NCBI GenBank assembly: GCA_014649575.1
Contig: BMTH01000008.1
Location: forward strand, 62,001-126,000
Origin: Streptomyces griseoincarnatus
GTDB taxonomy: Bacteria > Actinomycetota > Actinomycetes > Streptomycetales > Streptomycetaceae
Direction of reading: 5' to 3'
DNA: 64,000 nt
Positions 26,100 to 35,147 of this stretch are shown here, one piece after another. Below the pieces are notes generated by a model. That model had not been told where the DNA came from, made no database searches, and worked only from the letters and a program-made list of their open reading frames with translations. Position 1 is the first letter of the stretch. Each line of letters begins with the position of its first letter. Position numbers and translations under genes: made by a program.

Positions 26100-27071
26100 A
26101 TGAAAGTCGCAGTCCTCGGCGCCGGTGCGATCGGCGCCTACGTGGGCGCCGCGCTCCACCGCGCGGGCGCCGACGTGCATCTCATCGCCCGTGGACCGCA
26201 TCTGGCGGCCATGAGGCAGGACGGGGTACGGGTGCTGAGCCCGCGCGGCGACTTCACCGCGCGTCCCCACGCCACCGACGACCCCGCCGAGGTCGGCCCC
26301 GCCGACTTCGTGTTCCTGGGCCTGAAGGCCAACGCGTACGCGGCGTGCGGGCCGCTGATCGAGCCGCTGCTGCACGGCACGACGGCCGTGGTGGCCGCCC
26401 AGAACGGCATCCCCTGGTGGTACTTCCACCAGCACGGCGGCCCGTACGACGGACGCCGGCTGGAGAGCGTGGACCCCGGCGGCGCGGTCAGTGCGGTGCT
26501 CGCGCCCGAACGGGCCGTCGGCTGCGTGGTGTACGCGGCCACCGAACTCGAACGGCCCGGTGTCGTCCGCCATGTGGAAGGCACCCGCTTCTCGATCGGT
26601 GAACCCGGCCGCAGCGTCTCCCCGCGCTGTCTCGCCCTGAGCGAGGCGATGCGGGCGGGCGGTCTGAAGTGCCCGGTCGAGCCGGATCTGCGCAACGACA
26701 TCTGGCTCAAGCTGCTGGGCAACATCTCCTTCAACCCGATCAGCGCCCTGGTGCGGGCCACCATGCGGCAGATGTGCCTGCACGGCGGCACCCGCCAGGT
26801 CATCGAGACGATGATGGCCGAGACCCTGGCCGTCGCCCGTGCGCTGGGCTGCGAGGTCGGCGTCTCCATCGAGCGGCGGCTGGCCGGCGCCGAGCGGGTC
26901 GGCGACCACCGCACCTCGACGCTGCAGGACCTGGAACGCGGCAAGCCGCTGGAGCTCGACGTGCTGCTCGCGGCCGTGGTCGAACTGGCGGAGATCACCG
27001 GCGTCCCCGTGCCCACCCTGCGCACCGTGCACGCCCTGTCCGACCTGCTCGCGCTGAGGAGCGCCGCATGA
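26100..27071 (+). CDS. 2-dehydropantoate 2-reductase family oxidoreductase (ApbA/PanE-like)
   Basis: 323 aa, ATG 26100. NADPH-binding start KVAVLGAGAIGAYVGAAL; ketopantoate-reductase-type Lys in FLGLKANAY and NGIPWW; C-terminal all-alpha domain with KLLGNISFNPISALVRAT containing Lys and Asn/Ser. Because it is the first gene of the formate dehydrogenase operon (its stop overlaps the next ATG), its substrate is probably another 2-oxo acid rather than ketopantoate. True panE function is not excluded. Confidence 0.82.
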   Translation: MKVAVLGAGAIGAYVGAALHRAGADVHLIARGPHLAAMRQDGVRVLSPRGDFTARPHATDDPAEVGPADFVFLGLKANAYAACGPLIEPLLHGTTAVVAAQNGIPWWYFHQHGGPYDGRRLESVDPGGAVSAVLAPERAVGCVVYAATELERPGVVRHVEGTRFSIGEPGRSVSPRCLALSEAMRAGGLKCPVEPDLRNDIWLKLLGNISFNPISALVRATMRQMCLHGGTRQVIETMMAETLAVARALGCEVGVSIERRLAGAERVGDHRTSTLQDLERGKPLELDVLLAAVVELAEITGVPVPTLRTVHALSDLLALRSAA

Positions 27072-28993
27072 GGAAACGCGACCGGACCCCGAAGACCTAC
27101 ACCCGCCTCACCCACCCCCTCGTCCGCGACTCACGGGACGAGCCCTTCCGCCGCGCCACCTGGGACGAGGCGCTGGACCGCACGGCGCGCGCACTGGGGG
27201 CGGCGCGCGGCGCGTTCGGCATGTTCTCCTGCTCCCGCGCGACCAACGAGATGAACTACGTGGCGCAGAAGTTCGCCCGGGTCGTCATGGGCACCAACAA
27301 CGTCGACTCCTGCAACCGCACCTGCCACGCGCCCTCGGTCGCCGGACTGTCGGCGGCGTTCGGCTCGGGCGGCGGAACCTCGTCGTACGAGGAGGTGGAG
27401 CACACCGACGTCGTCGTGATGTGGGGCTCCAACGCCCGCTTCGCGCACCCGATCTTCTTCCAGCACGTCCTGAAGGGCATCCGTAACGGCGCCCGGATGT
27501 ACGCCGTCGACCCGCGCCGGACGTCCACCGCGGAGTGGGCGGAGAGCTGGCTCGGGCTGAACGTCGGCACGGACATCGCGATGGCCCACGCGATCGGCCG
27601 CGAGATCATCCACGCGGGCCTGGTCAACGAGGCGTTCGTGCGGCGCGCCACCTCCGGCTACGAGGAGTACAAGGCACTCGTCGAGCCGTGGACGCTGTCC
27701 CTCGCCTCGAAGGTGACCGGTGTCCCGGCCGCCGCGATACGGGAGCTGGCGCACGCCTACGCCCGCGCCGAACGCGCCCAGCTGTGCTGGACGCTGGGCA
27801 TCACCGAGCACCACAACGGCACCGACAACGTACGCGCCCTGATCAACCTCGCGCTGCTGACCGGGCACGTCGGACGGTACGGCTCGGGCCTCCAGCCGCT
27901 GCGCGGGCAGAACAACGTGCAGGGCGGCGGCGACATGGGCGCGATCCCCAACCGGCTGCCCGGCTTCCAGGACCTCCTCGACGCGGGCGTGCGCGCCAAG
28001 TTCGAGTCCGCGTGGGACACCGCCATCCAGCCCCGGTACGGGATGACGCTGACGGAGATGTTCGAGGCGATGGAGGACCGGTCGCTGCGCGCCGTCTACT
28101 GCATCGGCGAGAACCCGGCCCAGTCGGAGGCGGACAGCGAGCAGGCCGTACGCCGGCTCAAGGAGCTGGACTTCCTGGTGGTGCAGGACATCTTCCTGAC
28201 GAAGACGGCGGAACTGGCCGACGTGGTGCTGCCCGCGACGGCCGGCTGGGCCGAGACCGAGGGCACCACCACGAACAGCGAACGCCGGGTGCAGCGCGTG
28301 CGCCGGGCCGTCACCCCGCCCGGGGAGGCCCGCGAGGACATCGACATCCTCTGCGACCTCGCCGGACGCCTCGGACACGACTGGAAGTACGACGGCGCCG
28401 AGGCCGTGTGGAACGAGCTGCGCGCGGTCTCCCCGGACCACCACGGCATGACGTACGAGCGGCTCGAGGAGCACCAGGGCATCCAGTGGCCGTGCCCCAG
28501 CACCGACCGGCTGGAACCGCCCTACCTGCACGGCCGGTTGTGGGAGAAGGATCCCGGACTCCGGGGCCGGCCCGCGCCGTTCGGGATCGTGCAGCACGAC
28601 CCGCCGGTGGACCTCACCGATGAGCGGTACCCGGTCCGGCTCACCACGGGACGGCGCCTGGACTCCTACAACACCGGGGTGCAGAGCGGCAGTTTCGCCT
28701 CCCCGCTGCGGCGCGGCGAGTACGTCGAGCTGTCCCCCGAGGACGCCGAGCGGTACGGGGTCGTGGTGGGTGAGGAGGTGCTGGTGACCTCGCGGCGCGG
28801 GTCCGTGCGGGCGCCGGTGTGGGTGGACCCCGCGCTGCGGCCGGGGCTCGCGTTCATGACGTTCCACTTTCCCGACGAGGTGGACACCAACCAGCTGACG
28901 ATCGAGGCCAACTGCCCGATCGCGGGGACGGCGGAGTTCAAGGCGTCGGCGATCCGGATCGATAAGCTCCCGGCCCCGACACACGTGAGGTGA
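27068..28993 (+). CDS. Formate dehydrogenase alpha subunit, molybdopterin (C-terminal) part of a split protein
   Basis: 641 aa, ATG 27068. Starts directly with the segment that normally follows the N-terminal Fe4S4 domain (LTHPLVRDSRDEPFRRATWDEAL). It contains NNVDSCNRTCHAPSVAGL, where the second Cys aligns with the catalytic Sec/Cys of formate dehydrogenases, followed by VMWGSNARFAHP, RGQNNVQGGGDMGA and the C-terminal molybdopterin-dinucleotide domain (LTTGRRLDSYNTGVQSG). It has no N-terminal Cys cluster; that piece is encoded at 30916. It oxidises formate to CO2, passing electrons to the NuoEF-like subunit. Cytoplasmic, no Tat signal. Confidence 0.92.
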   Translation: MRKRDRTPKTYTRLTHPLVRDSRDEPFRRATWDEALDRTARALGAARGAFGMFSCSRATNEMNYVAQKFARVVMGTNNVDSCNRTCHAPSVAGLSAAFGSGGGTSSYEEVEHTDVVVMWGSNARFAHPIFFQHVLKGIRNGARMYAVDPRRTSTAEWAESWLGLNVGTDIAMAHAIGREIIHAGLVNEAFVRRATSGYEEYKALVEPWTLSLASKVTGVPAAAIRELAHAYARAERAQLCWTLGITEHHNGTDNVRALINLALLTGHVGRYGSGLQPLRGQNNVQGGGDMGAIPNRLPGFQDLLDAGVRAKFESAWDTAIQPRYGMTLTEMFEAMEDRSLRAVYCIGENPAQSEADSEQAVRRLKELDFLVVQDIFLTKTAELADVVLPATAGWAETEGTTTNSERRVQRVRRAVTPPGEAREDIDILCDLAGRLGHDWKYDGAEAVWNELRAVSPDHHGMTYERLEEHQGIQWPCPSTDRLEPPYLHGRLWEKDPGLRGRPAPFGIVQHDPPVDLTDERYPVRLTTGRRLDSYNTGVQSGSFASPLRRGEYVELSPEDAERYGVVVGEEVLVTSRRGSVRAPVWVDPALRPGLAFMTFHFPDEVDTNQLTIEANCPIAGTAEFKASAIRIDKLPAPTHVR

Positions 28994-28999
28994 GCGAGC

Positions 29000-30919
29000 G
29001 TGGACCTGCGTTTCGGTGACAGCAAGCCGACGGACGAGGAGCGCGCCGCCGTCGACGCCCTGCTCGGGCCGCCCGAGTCGTCCTGGGAGGGCGCCGACCG
29101 CTCCGACGCGGACCTGAGGTGGGCGCGCGGCGGACGGGCCGCGCGTGACCGCCGCGACCTGCTGCTGCCGGGGCTGCACGCGCTCAACGACCGGGTCGGC
29201 TGGATCAGCGAGGGCGGCCTGGACTACCTGTGCCGCCGGCTGACGGTCCCGCCGTCCGAGGCGTACGGGGTGGCGACGTTCTACGCCATGTTCTCCGTCC
29301 GCCCGCGCCCGGCCACCGTGCTGCACGTGTGCACGGACCTGGCGTGCGCGGCGGCGGGCGCGCCGAAGCTGTGTGAGGCGGCGGAGGCGCGCCTGGGCCC
29401 GGGATCGGGGGTGAAGGTGGAGCGCGCTCCGTGTCTGGGCCTGTGCGAGCGGGCACCGGCGGCGCTGGTGATCCGGGCAGGCGAATCAGCCCGTCCGGCG
29501 TTCGAGGACGAGGTCCGTTCAGGGCCGAAGGGGGGTCCGGGGGCGCAGCTCCCAGGGAACGGGATCGAGAAGGGGCGCCGGGGGCGACGAACAGCGGTCT
29601 GCGCCCCCGCCACCCCCGACACGGCGGTCCAAGCGGCCACCACCCCCGAGAACGCTCCCGAGGAGCCCGCCGCCGCCCTCGCGGTCCCCCAGGCGCCCGA
29701 CCCCCGCCTCCTCCTGCTGGGCCGCGTCGGCACGGTGGACCCCGCCGGCCTGGACGACTACCGGGCGCACGGCGGGTACACGGCGCTGCGCCGCGCCTTC
29801 GCGCTCGGGCCCGCCGGGGTGATCCGGGAGGTGACCGACTCCGGGCTGCTGGGCCGTGGCGGCGCGGCCTTCCCCACCGGCCGCAAGTGGCAGGCCACCG
29901 CCTCCCAGCCGGACCACCCGCACTACCTCGTCTGCAACGCCGACGAGTCCGAGCCGGGCACGTTCAAGGACCGCGTGCTGATGGAGGGCGATCCGTACGC
30001 GCTGGTCGAGGCCATGACGGTCGCCGCGTACGCGACCGGCGCACGGCACGGGTACCTGTATCTGCGCGGCGAGTACCCGCGCGCCCTGGTCCGCATGGAG
30101 CACGCGATCACGCAGGCCCGCGCCCGCGGTCTGCTCGGCGACGACATCCTGGGCCAGGGGTTCTCCTTCGACGTCGAGATCCGGCGGGGAGCGGGCGCCT
30201 ACATCTGCGGTGAGGAGACGGCGCTGTTCAACTCGATCGAGGGGTTCCGGGGCGAGCCGCGTTCCAAGCCGCCGTTCCCGGTGGAGAAGGGTCTGTTCGG
30301 CAAGCCGACGGTCGCGAACAACGTGGAGACGCTGGTCAACGTCCTGCCGATCCTCACGCTGGGCGCGCAGGCGTACGCGGCCATCGGCACCGGCGCGTCC
30401 ACCGGCCCCAAGCTGTTCTGCGTCTCGGGCAGCGTGGCCCGCCCCGGGATCTACGAGCTGCCGTTCGGCGCGACCCTCGGCGAGCTCCTCACGCTCGCCG
30501 GGGTACGGGACGGTCTGCGGGCGGTGCTGCTCGGCGGGGCCGCCGGCGGCTTCGTCCGCCCCGACGAGCTGGACATCCCGCTCACCTTCGAAGGAACCCG
30601 GGAAGCCGGCACCACCCTCGGCTCCGGTGTCGTCATGGCCTTCGACGACACCGTGCCGCTCCCCCGCCTGCTGCTGCGCATCGCCGAGTTCTTCCGCGAC
30701 GAGTCCTGCGGCCAGTGCGTGCCCTGCCGGGTCGGCACGGTCCGCCAGGAGGAGGCGCTGCACCGGATCGCCGCGCGCACCGGCGCGGACGCCGCCGCCG
30801 ACATCACCCTGCTGCGCGAGGTCGGTCGCGCGATGCGGGACGCCTCGATCTGCGGTCTGGGCCAGACCGCGTGGAACGCCGTGGAATCCGCCATCGACCG
30901 TCTGGGGGCGTACGAATGA
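29000..30919 (+). CDS. NAD-linked formate dehydrogenase diaphorase subunit, NuoE-NuoF fusion
   Basis: 639 aa from GTG 29000, six bases after the previous stop. Residues ~40-165 are NuoE-like with the 2Fe-2S Cys set HVCTDLAC and APCLGLCERAP. A linker (~170-235) is low complexity. Residues ~240-639 are NuoF-like: GLLGRGGAAFPTGRKW for NADH/FMN binding, ICGEETALFNSIEG, and the 4Fe-4S set ESCGQCVPCRVG plus SICGLGQ. It would transfer formate electrons to NAD+. The linker includes DNA that resembles a Streptomyces intergenic repeat (29521-29589). Confidence 0.9.
   Translation: MDLRFGDSKPTDEERAAVDALLGPPESSWEGADRSDADLRWARGGRAARDRRDLLLPGLHALNDRVGWISEGGLDYLCRRLTVPPSEAYGVATFYAMFSVRPRPATVLHVCTDLACAAAGAPKLCEAAEARLGPGSGVKVERAPCLGLCERAPAALVIRAGESARPAFEDEVRSGPKGGPGAQLPGNGIEKGRRGRRTAVCAPATPDTAVQAATTPENAPEEPAAALAVPQAPDPRLLLLGRVGTVDPAGLDDYRAHGGYTALRRAFALGPAGVIREVTDSGLLGRGGAAFPTGRKWQATASQPDHPHYLVCNADESEPGTFKDRVLMEGDPYALVEAMTVAAYATGARHGYLYLRGEYPRALVRMEHAITQARARGLLGDDILGQGFSFDVEIRRGAGAYICGEETALFNSIEGFRGEPRSKPPFPVEKGLFGKPTVANNVETLVNVLPILTLGAQAYAAIGTGASTGPKLFCVSGSVARPGIYELPFGATLGELLTLAGVRDGLRAVLLGGAAGGFVRPDELDIPLTFEGTREAGTTLGSGVVMAFDDTVPLPRLLLRIAEFFRDESCGQCVPCRVGTVRQEEALHRIAARTGADAAADITLLREVGRAMRDASICGLGQTAWNAVESAIDRLGAYE
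29521..29589. repeat. Streptomyces-type G-rich repeat embedded in the NuoE-NuoF linker
   Basis: A G-rich block with the core GGGGGCGCAGCTCCCAGGG, followed by ACGGGATCGAG, AAGGGGCGCCGGGGGCGA. From memory it resembles a dispersed intergenic repeat of streptomycetes with core GGGGGCGCAGCCCCCAGGG. Here it is translated in frame as part of the interdomain linker. Confidence 0.5.
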
Positions 30920-31776
30920 CCGTGACACCGCTGGGGATCCCCCGCCGTCTGCTGGAGTTCACCCTGGACGGGGAGCCGGTCCGGGCGCCCGAGGGGTCGA
31001 CGATCCTGGACGCCTGCCGGGCCGCAGGCAAGGACGTCCCGACGCTGTGCGAGGGCGACACGCTCACCCCGAAGAACGCCTGCCGGGTCTGCGTGGTGGA
31101 GGTCGAGGGCGCGCGCACCCTGGTCCCGGCCTGCTCACGCAAGGCCGAGGCGGGCATGGAGGTCCGCACCGGCACCGAGCGGGCCCGGCACAGCCGCAAG
31201 GTCGTCCTGGAGCTGCTGGCCTCCTCGGTCGACCTGTCGACGACGCCCCGTGTCGCCGAGTGGCTGAAGGAGTACGAGGCGAAGCCGGACCGCTTCGGCC
31301 CGGACGCGGCCCGGCTGAACGAGGAGCCGCGCGTCGACAACGACCTCTACGTGCGCGACTACGGCAAATGCATCCTCTGCTACAAATGCGTCGACGCCTG
31401 CGGCGACCAGTGGCAGAACACCTTCGCGATCTCCGTCGCCGGGCGCGGCTTCGACGCCCGGATCGCCGTGGAGCACGACGCGCCGCTGACCGACTCGGCG
31501 TGCGTGTACTGCGGCAACTGCATCGAGGTGTGCCCCACGGGGGCGCTGTCGTTCAAGTCGGAGTTCGACATGCGGGAGGCGGGTACGTGGGACGAGTCGC
31601 GGCAGACGCGCACGACGACCGTGTGCGCCTACTGCGGCGTGGGCTGCAACCTGACGCTCCATGTGCAGGACAATGAGATCGTGAAGGTCACGTCGCCGCA
31701 CGACAACCCGGTGACCCACGGCAACCTGTGCATCAAGGGCCGGTTCGGCTACCAGCACGTGCAGAACCGGGACTGA
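30916..31776 (+). CDS. Formate dehydrogenase alpha subunit, iron-sulfur (N-terminal) part of a split protein
   Basis: 286 aa, ATG 30916 overlapping the NuoEF stop (ATGA). Domains: 2Fe-2S ferredoxin ~12-90 (PTLCEGDTLTPKNACRVCVVEVEG), His-Cys-type segment ~90-105, two 4Fe-4S ferredoxin motifs ~150-222 (CILCYKCVDAC; CVYCGNCIEVCPTG), and the first part of the molybdopterin Fe4S4 domain ~238-280 (CAYCGVGC; GNLCIKGRFGYQHV). It stops exactly where FdsA/FdhF-type chains continue into the catalytic domain, which is encoded at 27068. The two parts together (927 aa) match a full-length FdsA-type subunit. Confidence 0.9.
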   Translation: MTVTPLGIPRRLLEFTLDGEPVRAPEGSTILDACRAAGKDVPTLCEGDTLTPKNACRVCVVEVEGARTLVPACSRKAEAGMEVRTGTERARHSRKVVLELLASSVDLSTTPRVAEWLKEYEAKPDRFGPDAARLNEEPRVDNDLYVRDYGKCILCYKCVDACGDQWQNTFAISVAGRGFDARIAVEHDAPLTDSACVYCGNCIEVCPTGALSFKSEFDMREAGTWDESRQTRTTTVCAYCGVGCNLTLHVQDNEIVKVTSPHDNPVTHGNLCIKGRFGYQHVQNRD

Positions 31777-31793
31777 ACGGAACGGACAGGGAC

Positions 31794-32642
31794 ATGGGAC
31801 GAGTCACGGAACGACGCAAGGTGATCCGCATCCGGGACGGGGCGGTCTCCACCCGCCCGGACACGCTCGTCGCCGAGGAACCCCTGGAGATCCGGCTCAA
31901 CGGCAAACCCCTGGCGATCACCATGCGCACCCCGGGCGACGACTTCGCGCTGGCGGCCGGCTTCCTGGTCAGCGAGGGCGTGCTGGCGTCGGCCCCGGAC
32001 CTCCGCAACATCGTCTACTGCGCCGGGGCGACGGCCGACGGCTCGAACACGTACAACGTGGTCGACGTGACGACCGCGCCCGGGGTGACCGTCCCGGACA
32101 TCACCCTGGAGCGCAACGTCTACACCACCTCGTCCTGCGGTCTGTGCGGCAAGGCCAGCCTGGACGCGGTGCGCACCACGACCCGTCACCCGATCGCCGA
32201 CGCACCGCCGCTGCGGGTGACGCCGGAGCTGCTGTCCGAGCTGCCGGACCGGCTGCGGGCGGCCCAGCGGATCTTCGACCGCACCGGCGGGCTGCACGCG
32301 GCGGCCCTGTTCGACGAGCACGGCGAGCTCCTCGACGTACGGGAGGACGTGGGCCGGCACAACGCGGTCGACAAGCTCGTCGGCCGCGCCCTGCAGAGCG
32401 GGGACCTGCCGCTGTCGCGGACGGTCCTCATGGTGTCCGGACGGGCCTCGTTCGAGCTGGCGCAGAAGGCCGTCATGGCCGGCATCCCGGTGCTGGCGGC
32501 GGTCTCGGCGCCGTCCTCGCTGGCCGTGGACCTGGCGGCGGAGACCGGCATGACCCTGGTGGGCTTCCTGCGGGGCAGTTCCATGAACGTGTACGCGGGT
32601 GAGGAGCGGATCGCCCTGCGGGCCGCGGCCGTCAGGGCCTGA
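31794..32642 (+). CDS. fdhD: Formate dehydrogenase accessory sulfurtransferase FdhD
   Basis: 282 aa, ATG 31794, 17 bp after the previous stop. FdhD hallmarks: EEPLEIRLNG, TMRTPGDDFALAAGFL, the sulfur-relay motif SSCGLCGKASLD (CxxC), and DVREDVGRHNAVDKLVG with SGRASFELAQKA for GDP/cofactor binding. FdhD transfers sulfur from IscS to the Mo-bis-MGD cofactor, needed for dehydrogenase activity. Its place at the operon end supports the formate dehydrogenase assignment. Confidence 0.96.
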   Translation: MGRVTERRKVIRIRDGAVSTRPDTLVAEEPLEIRLNGKPLAITMRTPGDDFALAAGFLVSEGVLASAPDLRNIVYCAGATADGSNTYNVVDVTTAPGVTVPDITLERNVYTTSSCGLCGKASLDAVRTTTRHPIADAPPLRVTPELLSELPDRLRAAQRIFDRTGGLHAAALFDEHGELLDVREDVGRHNAVDKLVGRALQSGDLPLSRTVLMVSGRASFELAQKAVMAGIPVLAAVSAPSSLAVDLAAETGMTLVGFLRGSSMNVYAGEERIALRAAAVRA

Positions 32643-32665
32643 CCGCACCCGCTCGCTGCACGGCG

Positions 32666-32712
32666 GCGGGGCCCCACCGGCGGGGAGCGCCCCCTGCGCC
32701 GCGGGGCCCCGC
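32666..32712. terminator. GC-rich hairpin region after fdhD
   Basis: GCGGGGCCCC (32666-32675) can pair with GGGGCCCCGC (32703-32712); the second arm lies in a self-complementary 12-mer. It follows the formate dehydrogenase operon by about 25 bp, so it probably ends that transcript. Confidence 0.5.
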
Positions 32713-32765
32713 CTCGGCCGGGGCCCGGTGGACCGACGCCCCCGCTGCCGCTAACGTCACCCGGC

Positions 32766-33992
32766 GTGCCCGGCGACACCACGAGAGGACGGCGGCGGAC
32801 GGGGACCTGGATCTCCGCGGTGCTGGTCCTGGTCCTCGGGGCCGTGCTGGTCTCCGGGCGGGCGGAGGACGACGGCGACGACGAGGAGTGTCCGCCCCGC
32901 ACGGTCGTCTCCTGGGCTCCCGAGCCCCGGCTCACCTCCGCCTTCGCCCGGTACGGCGACGACGACGCCCGGACCGACGACTGGACCGGCGGGGACGGCA
33001 CGCACTCGGTGCGGCTGCCGGACGGGCGGCTGCTGTGGCTGTTCTCCGACACCTTCCTGGGGCGGGTGCACCGGCCGCCCAACCCGGCCGGCGAGGCGTA
33101 CGCCTGGCGGGACGGCTCCGCGCCGCTGGTGCGCAACTCGGCGGTGGTGATGCGCGACGGCCGGCCCGAGTCCACCCTCCCCGCCCCGCTCTTCCCTGGC
33201 CCGGCCCCCGGAAGCTGGCGCTGGCCGGTCGCCGCCCGGGTCGAACCGCGCTCCCCCGGCGCGTCCGAGCAGGTGCTGCGGGTGCTGCTGTGGGTGCGCC
33301 GGCACGGCGCCCCTCCGTGGATCTACGGGGAGCCGCTCGCCACCGAGGTCGCCACGCTGACCCTGCCCGCCCTGCGCCTGGAGTCGGTGACCACGGTGCT
33401 GGACCAGCGGCGGGTGGGCGACCTCTCCCGCCGCGTCCTGTTCGGCACCACCCTGGTCGAGGAGGACGGCTGGACGTACGTGTTCGGCGGTGACGACGGG
33501 CGCCCCGCGTCCCGCGCGGCCTCGCACGCCCATGTGGCCAGGGTGCCCGAGGGAGGTCTCGCCGACCCGGCCGCCTGGGAGTACTGGGACGGCTCGGGCT
33601 GGCGGTCGCGCGCCCGTCCGGCGCCGGTGCTGGGCGACGGGCGGCGCACCGGGGTGGGCAGCGCCTTCACGGTCACGCGGGACGACGGGACGTACGTGCT
33701 GTTCACCATGGCGGCCGGTGCGGAAGGGCTGGCGACGGTGACGGCGTACTGGGCGTGCTCCCCGGCCGGGCCGTGGCACGGTCCGGCGGGCGCGTTCACC
33801 CCCGCGCTGCCCGCGGCCGGCACCGCCGCCTACAACCCGCAGGCGCACCCGGAGCTGAGCCGGGGCGGGCGGCTGGTGCTGAGCCTCGACGTGAACTGGC
33901 TGGAGACGTCCGCGGCGGCGGCGATGCTCAGCCGGAACGTGTCGCTGTACCGGCCTCGGTTCGTGACGGTGCGGCTCGGTCCTCCGCGGTGA
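32766..33992 (+). CDS. Secreted or membrane-anchored DUF4185 protein
   Basis: 408 aa from GTG 32766. One N-terminal hydrophobic helix (~13-31, ISAVLVLVLGAVLVSG) after Arg-rich residues; no clear cleavage site, so it may be anchored. The body resembles the five-bladed propeller of DUF4185 (TDDWTGGDGTHSVRLPDGRLLWLFSDTFLG; NSAVVMRDG; WTYVFGGDDG; YNPQAHPELS). The function is unknown; related propellers bind or cleave carbohydrates. Its 3' end overlaps the convergent transporter gene by 65 bp. Confidence 0.75.
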   Translation: MPGDTTRGRRRTGTWISAVLVLVLGAVLVSGRAEDDGDDEECPPRTVVSWAPEPRLTSAFARYGDDDARTDDWTGGDGTHSVRLPDGRLLWLFSDTFLGRVHRPPNPAGEAYAWRDGSAPLVRNSAVVMRDGRPESTLPAPLFPGPAPGSWRWPVAARVEPRSPGASEQVLRVLLWVRRHGAPPWIYGEPLATEVATLTLPALRLESVTTVLDQRRVGDLSRRVLFGTTLVEEDGWTYVFGGDDGRPASRAASHAHVARVPEGGLADPAAWEYWDGSGWRSRARPAPVLGDGRRTGVGSAFTVTRDDGTYVLFTMAAGAEGLATVTAYWACSPAGPWHGPAGAFTPALPAAGTAAYNPQAHPELSRGGRLVLSLDVNWLETSAAAAMLSRNVSLYRPRFVTVRLGPPR

Positions 33993-34968
33993 CCTCCGGG
34001 ACGGGGTCCTTGGAGCGGCGCTTGGCGATGACCGCGCACACCATGAGCTGCATCTGGTGGAAGAGCATAAGCGGCAGCACGGCCAGCGAGGCGTGCGCGC
34101 CGAACAGCACGCTCGCCATGGGCAGTCCGGCGGCCAGCGACTTCTTCGACCCGGCGAACTGGATGGCGATGCGGTCCTCCCGGCCGAAGCCGAGGCCCTT
34201 GGCGCCGTACCAGGTGAGCGCCAGCATCACGGCGAGCAGCACGGCCTCGACGACGAGCAGTCCGCCGAGCCGGCCGGGGCTGACCTGGCTCCAGACGCCC
34301 TGCACCATGCCCTCGCTGAACGCGGCGTAGACGACGAGCAGGATGGAGCCCCGGTCCACGAGGCCCAGCACCTTGCGGTGGCGGGCGACGAAGCCGCCGA
34401 TCCAGCGGCGGGTGAACTGCCCGGCGAGGAACGGCGCCAGCAGCTGGAGCACGATCTTCACCACCGAGTCGCCGGAGAGGCCGCCCGCGCTGCCGCCGAG
34501 CAGCGCCGCGACGAGCAGCGGGGTGACGACGATGCCGGCCAGCGAGGAGAACGAGCCGGCGCAGATCGCGGCGGGCACGTTGCCGCGGGCGATCGAGGTG
34601 AACGCGATCGACGACTGGATGGTGGACGGGACCAGGGTGCAGAACAGCAGCCCCTGGTACAGCGGGTCGTCGAGGAACACCGGGACGAGTCCGCGGGAGG
34701 CCAGGCCCAGCAGTGGGAAGACGACGAACGTGCAGGCCAGGACGGTGACGTGGAGCCGCCAGTGCTTGAGGCCGTCGAGCGCCTCACGGGTGGAGAGGCG
34801 GGCGCCGTAGAGGAAGAAGAGGAACGCGATGGCGGCGGTGGAGGCGCCGGAGGCGACGTCCGCGCCGGCGCCCCGGGCGGGCAGCAACGCGGCGACACCC
34901 ACCGTGCCGAGCAGGAGCGTGATGTACGGGTCGATCGGCAGCCGGCGCGGCCAGTGCAGGCGTTTCAC
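33928..34968 (-). CDS. Bile acid:sodium symporter (BASS/SBF-like) family transporter
   Basis: 346 aa from GTG 34968, preferred because the protein then begins MKRLHWPRRLPIDPYITLLLG as is usual for SBF-like proteins; a GTG at 35106 in the same frame is possible but would overlap the LysR promoter. About ten membrane segments, with LFCTLVPSTIQSSIAFTSIARGNVPAA and FAGSKKSLAAGLPMASVLFG forming the conserved core. Substrate unknown; family members move organic anions. It is divergent from a LysR gene, its likely regulator. The C-terminal ~25 residues are polar and overlap DUF4185 coding sequence. Confidence 0.82.
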   Translation of the reverse strand: MKRLHWPRRLPIDPYITLLLGTVGVAALLPARGAGADVASGASTAAIAFLFFLYGARLSTREALDGLKHWRLHVTVLACTFVVFPLLGLASRGLVPVFLDDPLYQGLLFCTLVPSTIQSSIAFTSIARGNVPAAICAGSFSSLAGIVVTPLLVAALLGGSAGGLSGDSVVKIVLQLLAPFLAGQFTRRWIGGFVARHRKVLGLVDRGSILLVVYAAFSEGMVQGVWSQVSPGRLGGLLVVEAVLLAVMLALTWYGAKGLGFGREDRIAIQFAGSKKSLAAGLPMASVLFGAHASLAVLPLMLFHQMQLMVCAVIAKRRSKDPVPEVTAEDRAAPSRTEAGTATRSG

Positions 34969-35110
34969 GGTGCTCCACGTGCTCGGGTGTGTGGGCTCGG
35001 CGGTGCGGTTCCCCGGAGCGGGTGCCCCGGACGGCCGGGGACAAGGGGTCCCCGCTCCATCCTGCTCCTCCGTCCCGTGATCGGGAATCCCGTACACCGC
35101 TCTCACTGTG

Positions 35111-35125
35111 ATCGCGTCACGTGAT
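35111..35125. promoter_or_regulatory. Putative LysR box (T-N11-A)
   Basis: ATCGCGTCACGTGAT, an imperfect inverted repeat of T-N11-A form, lies 23 bp before the LysR ATG and between the divergent transporter and regulator genes. It would overlap the -35 region of the regulator promoter (-10 TAGGCT at 35134-35139). Confidence 0.45.
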
Positions 35126-35147
35126 GACCGGTGTAGGCTGCCGGTCC

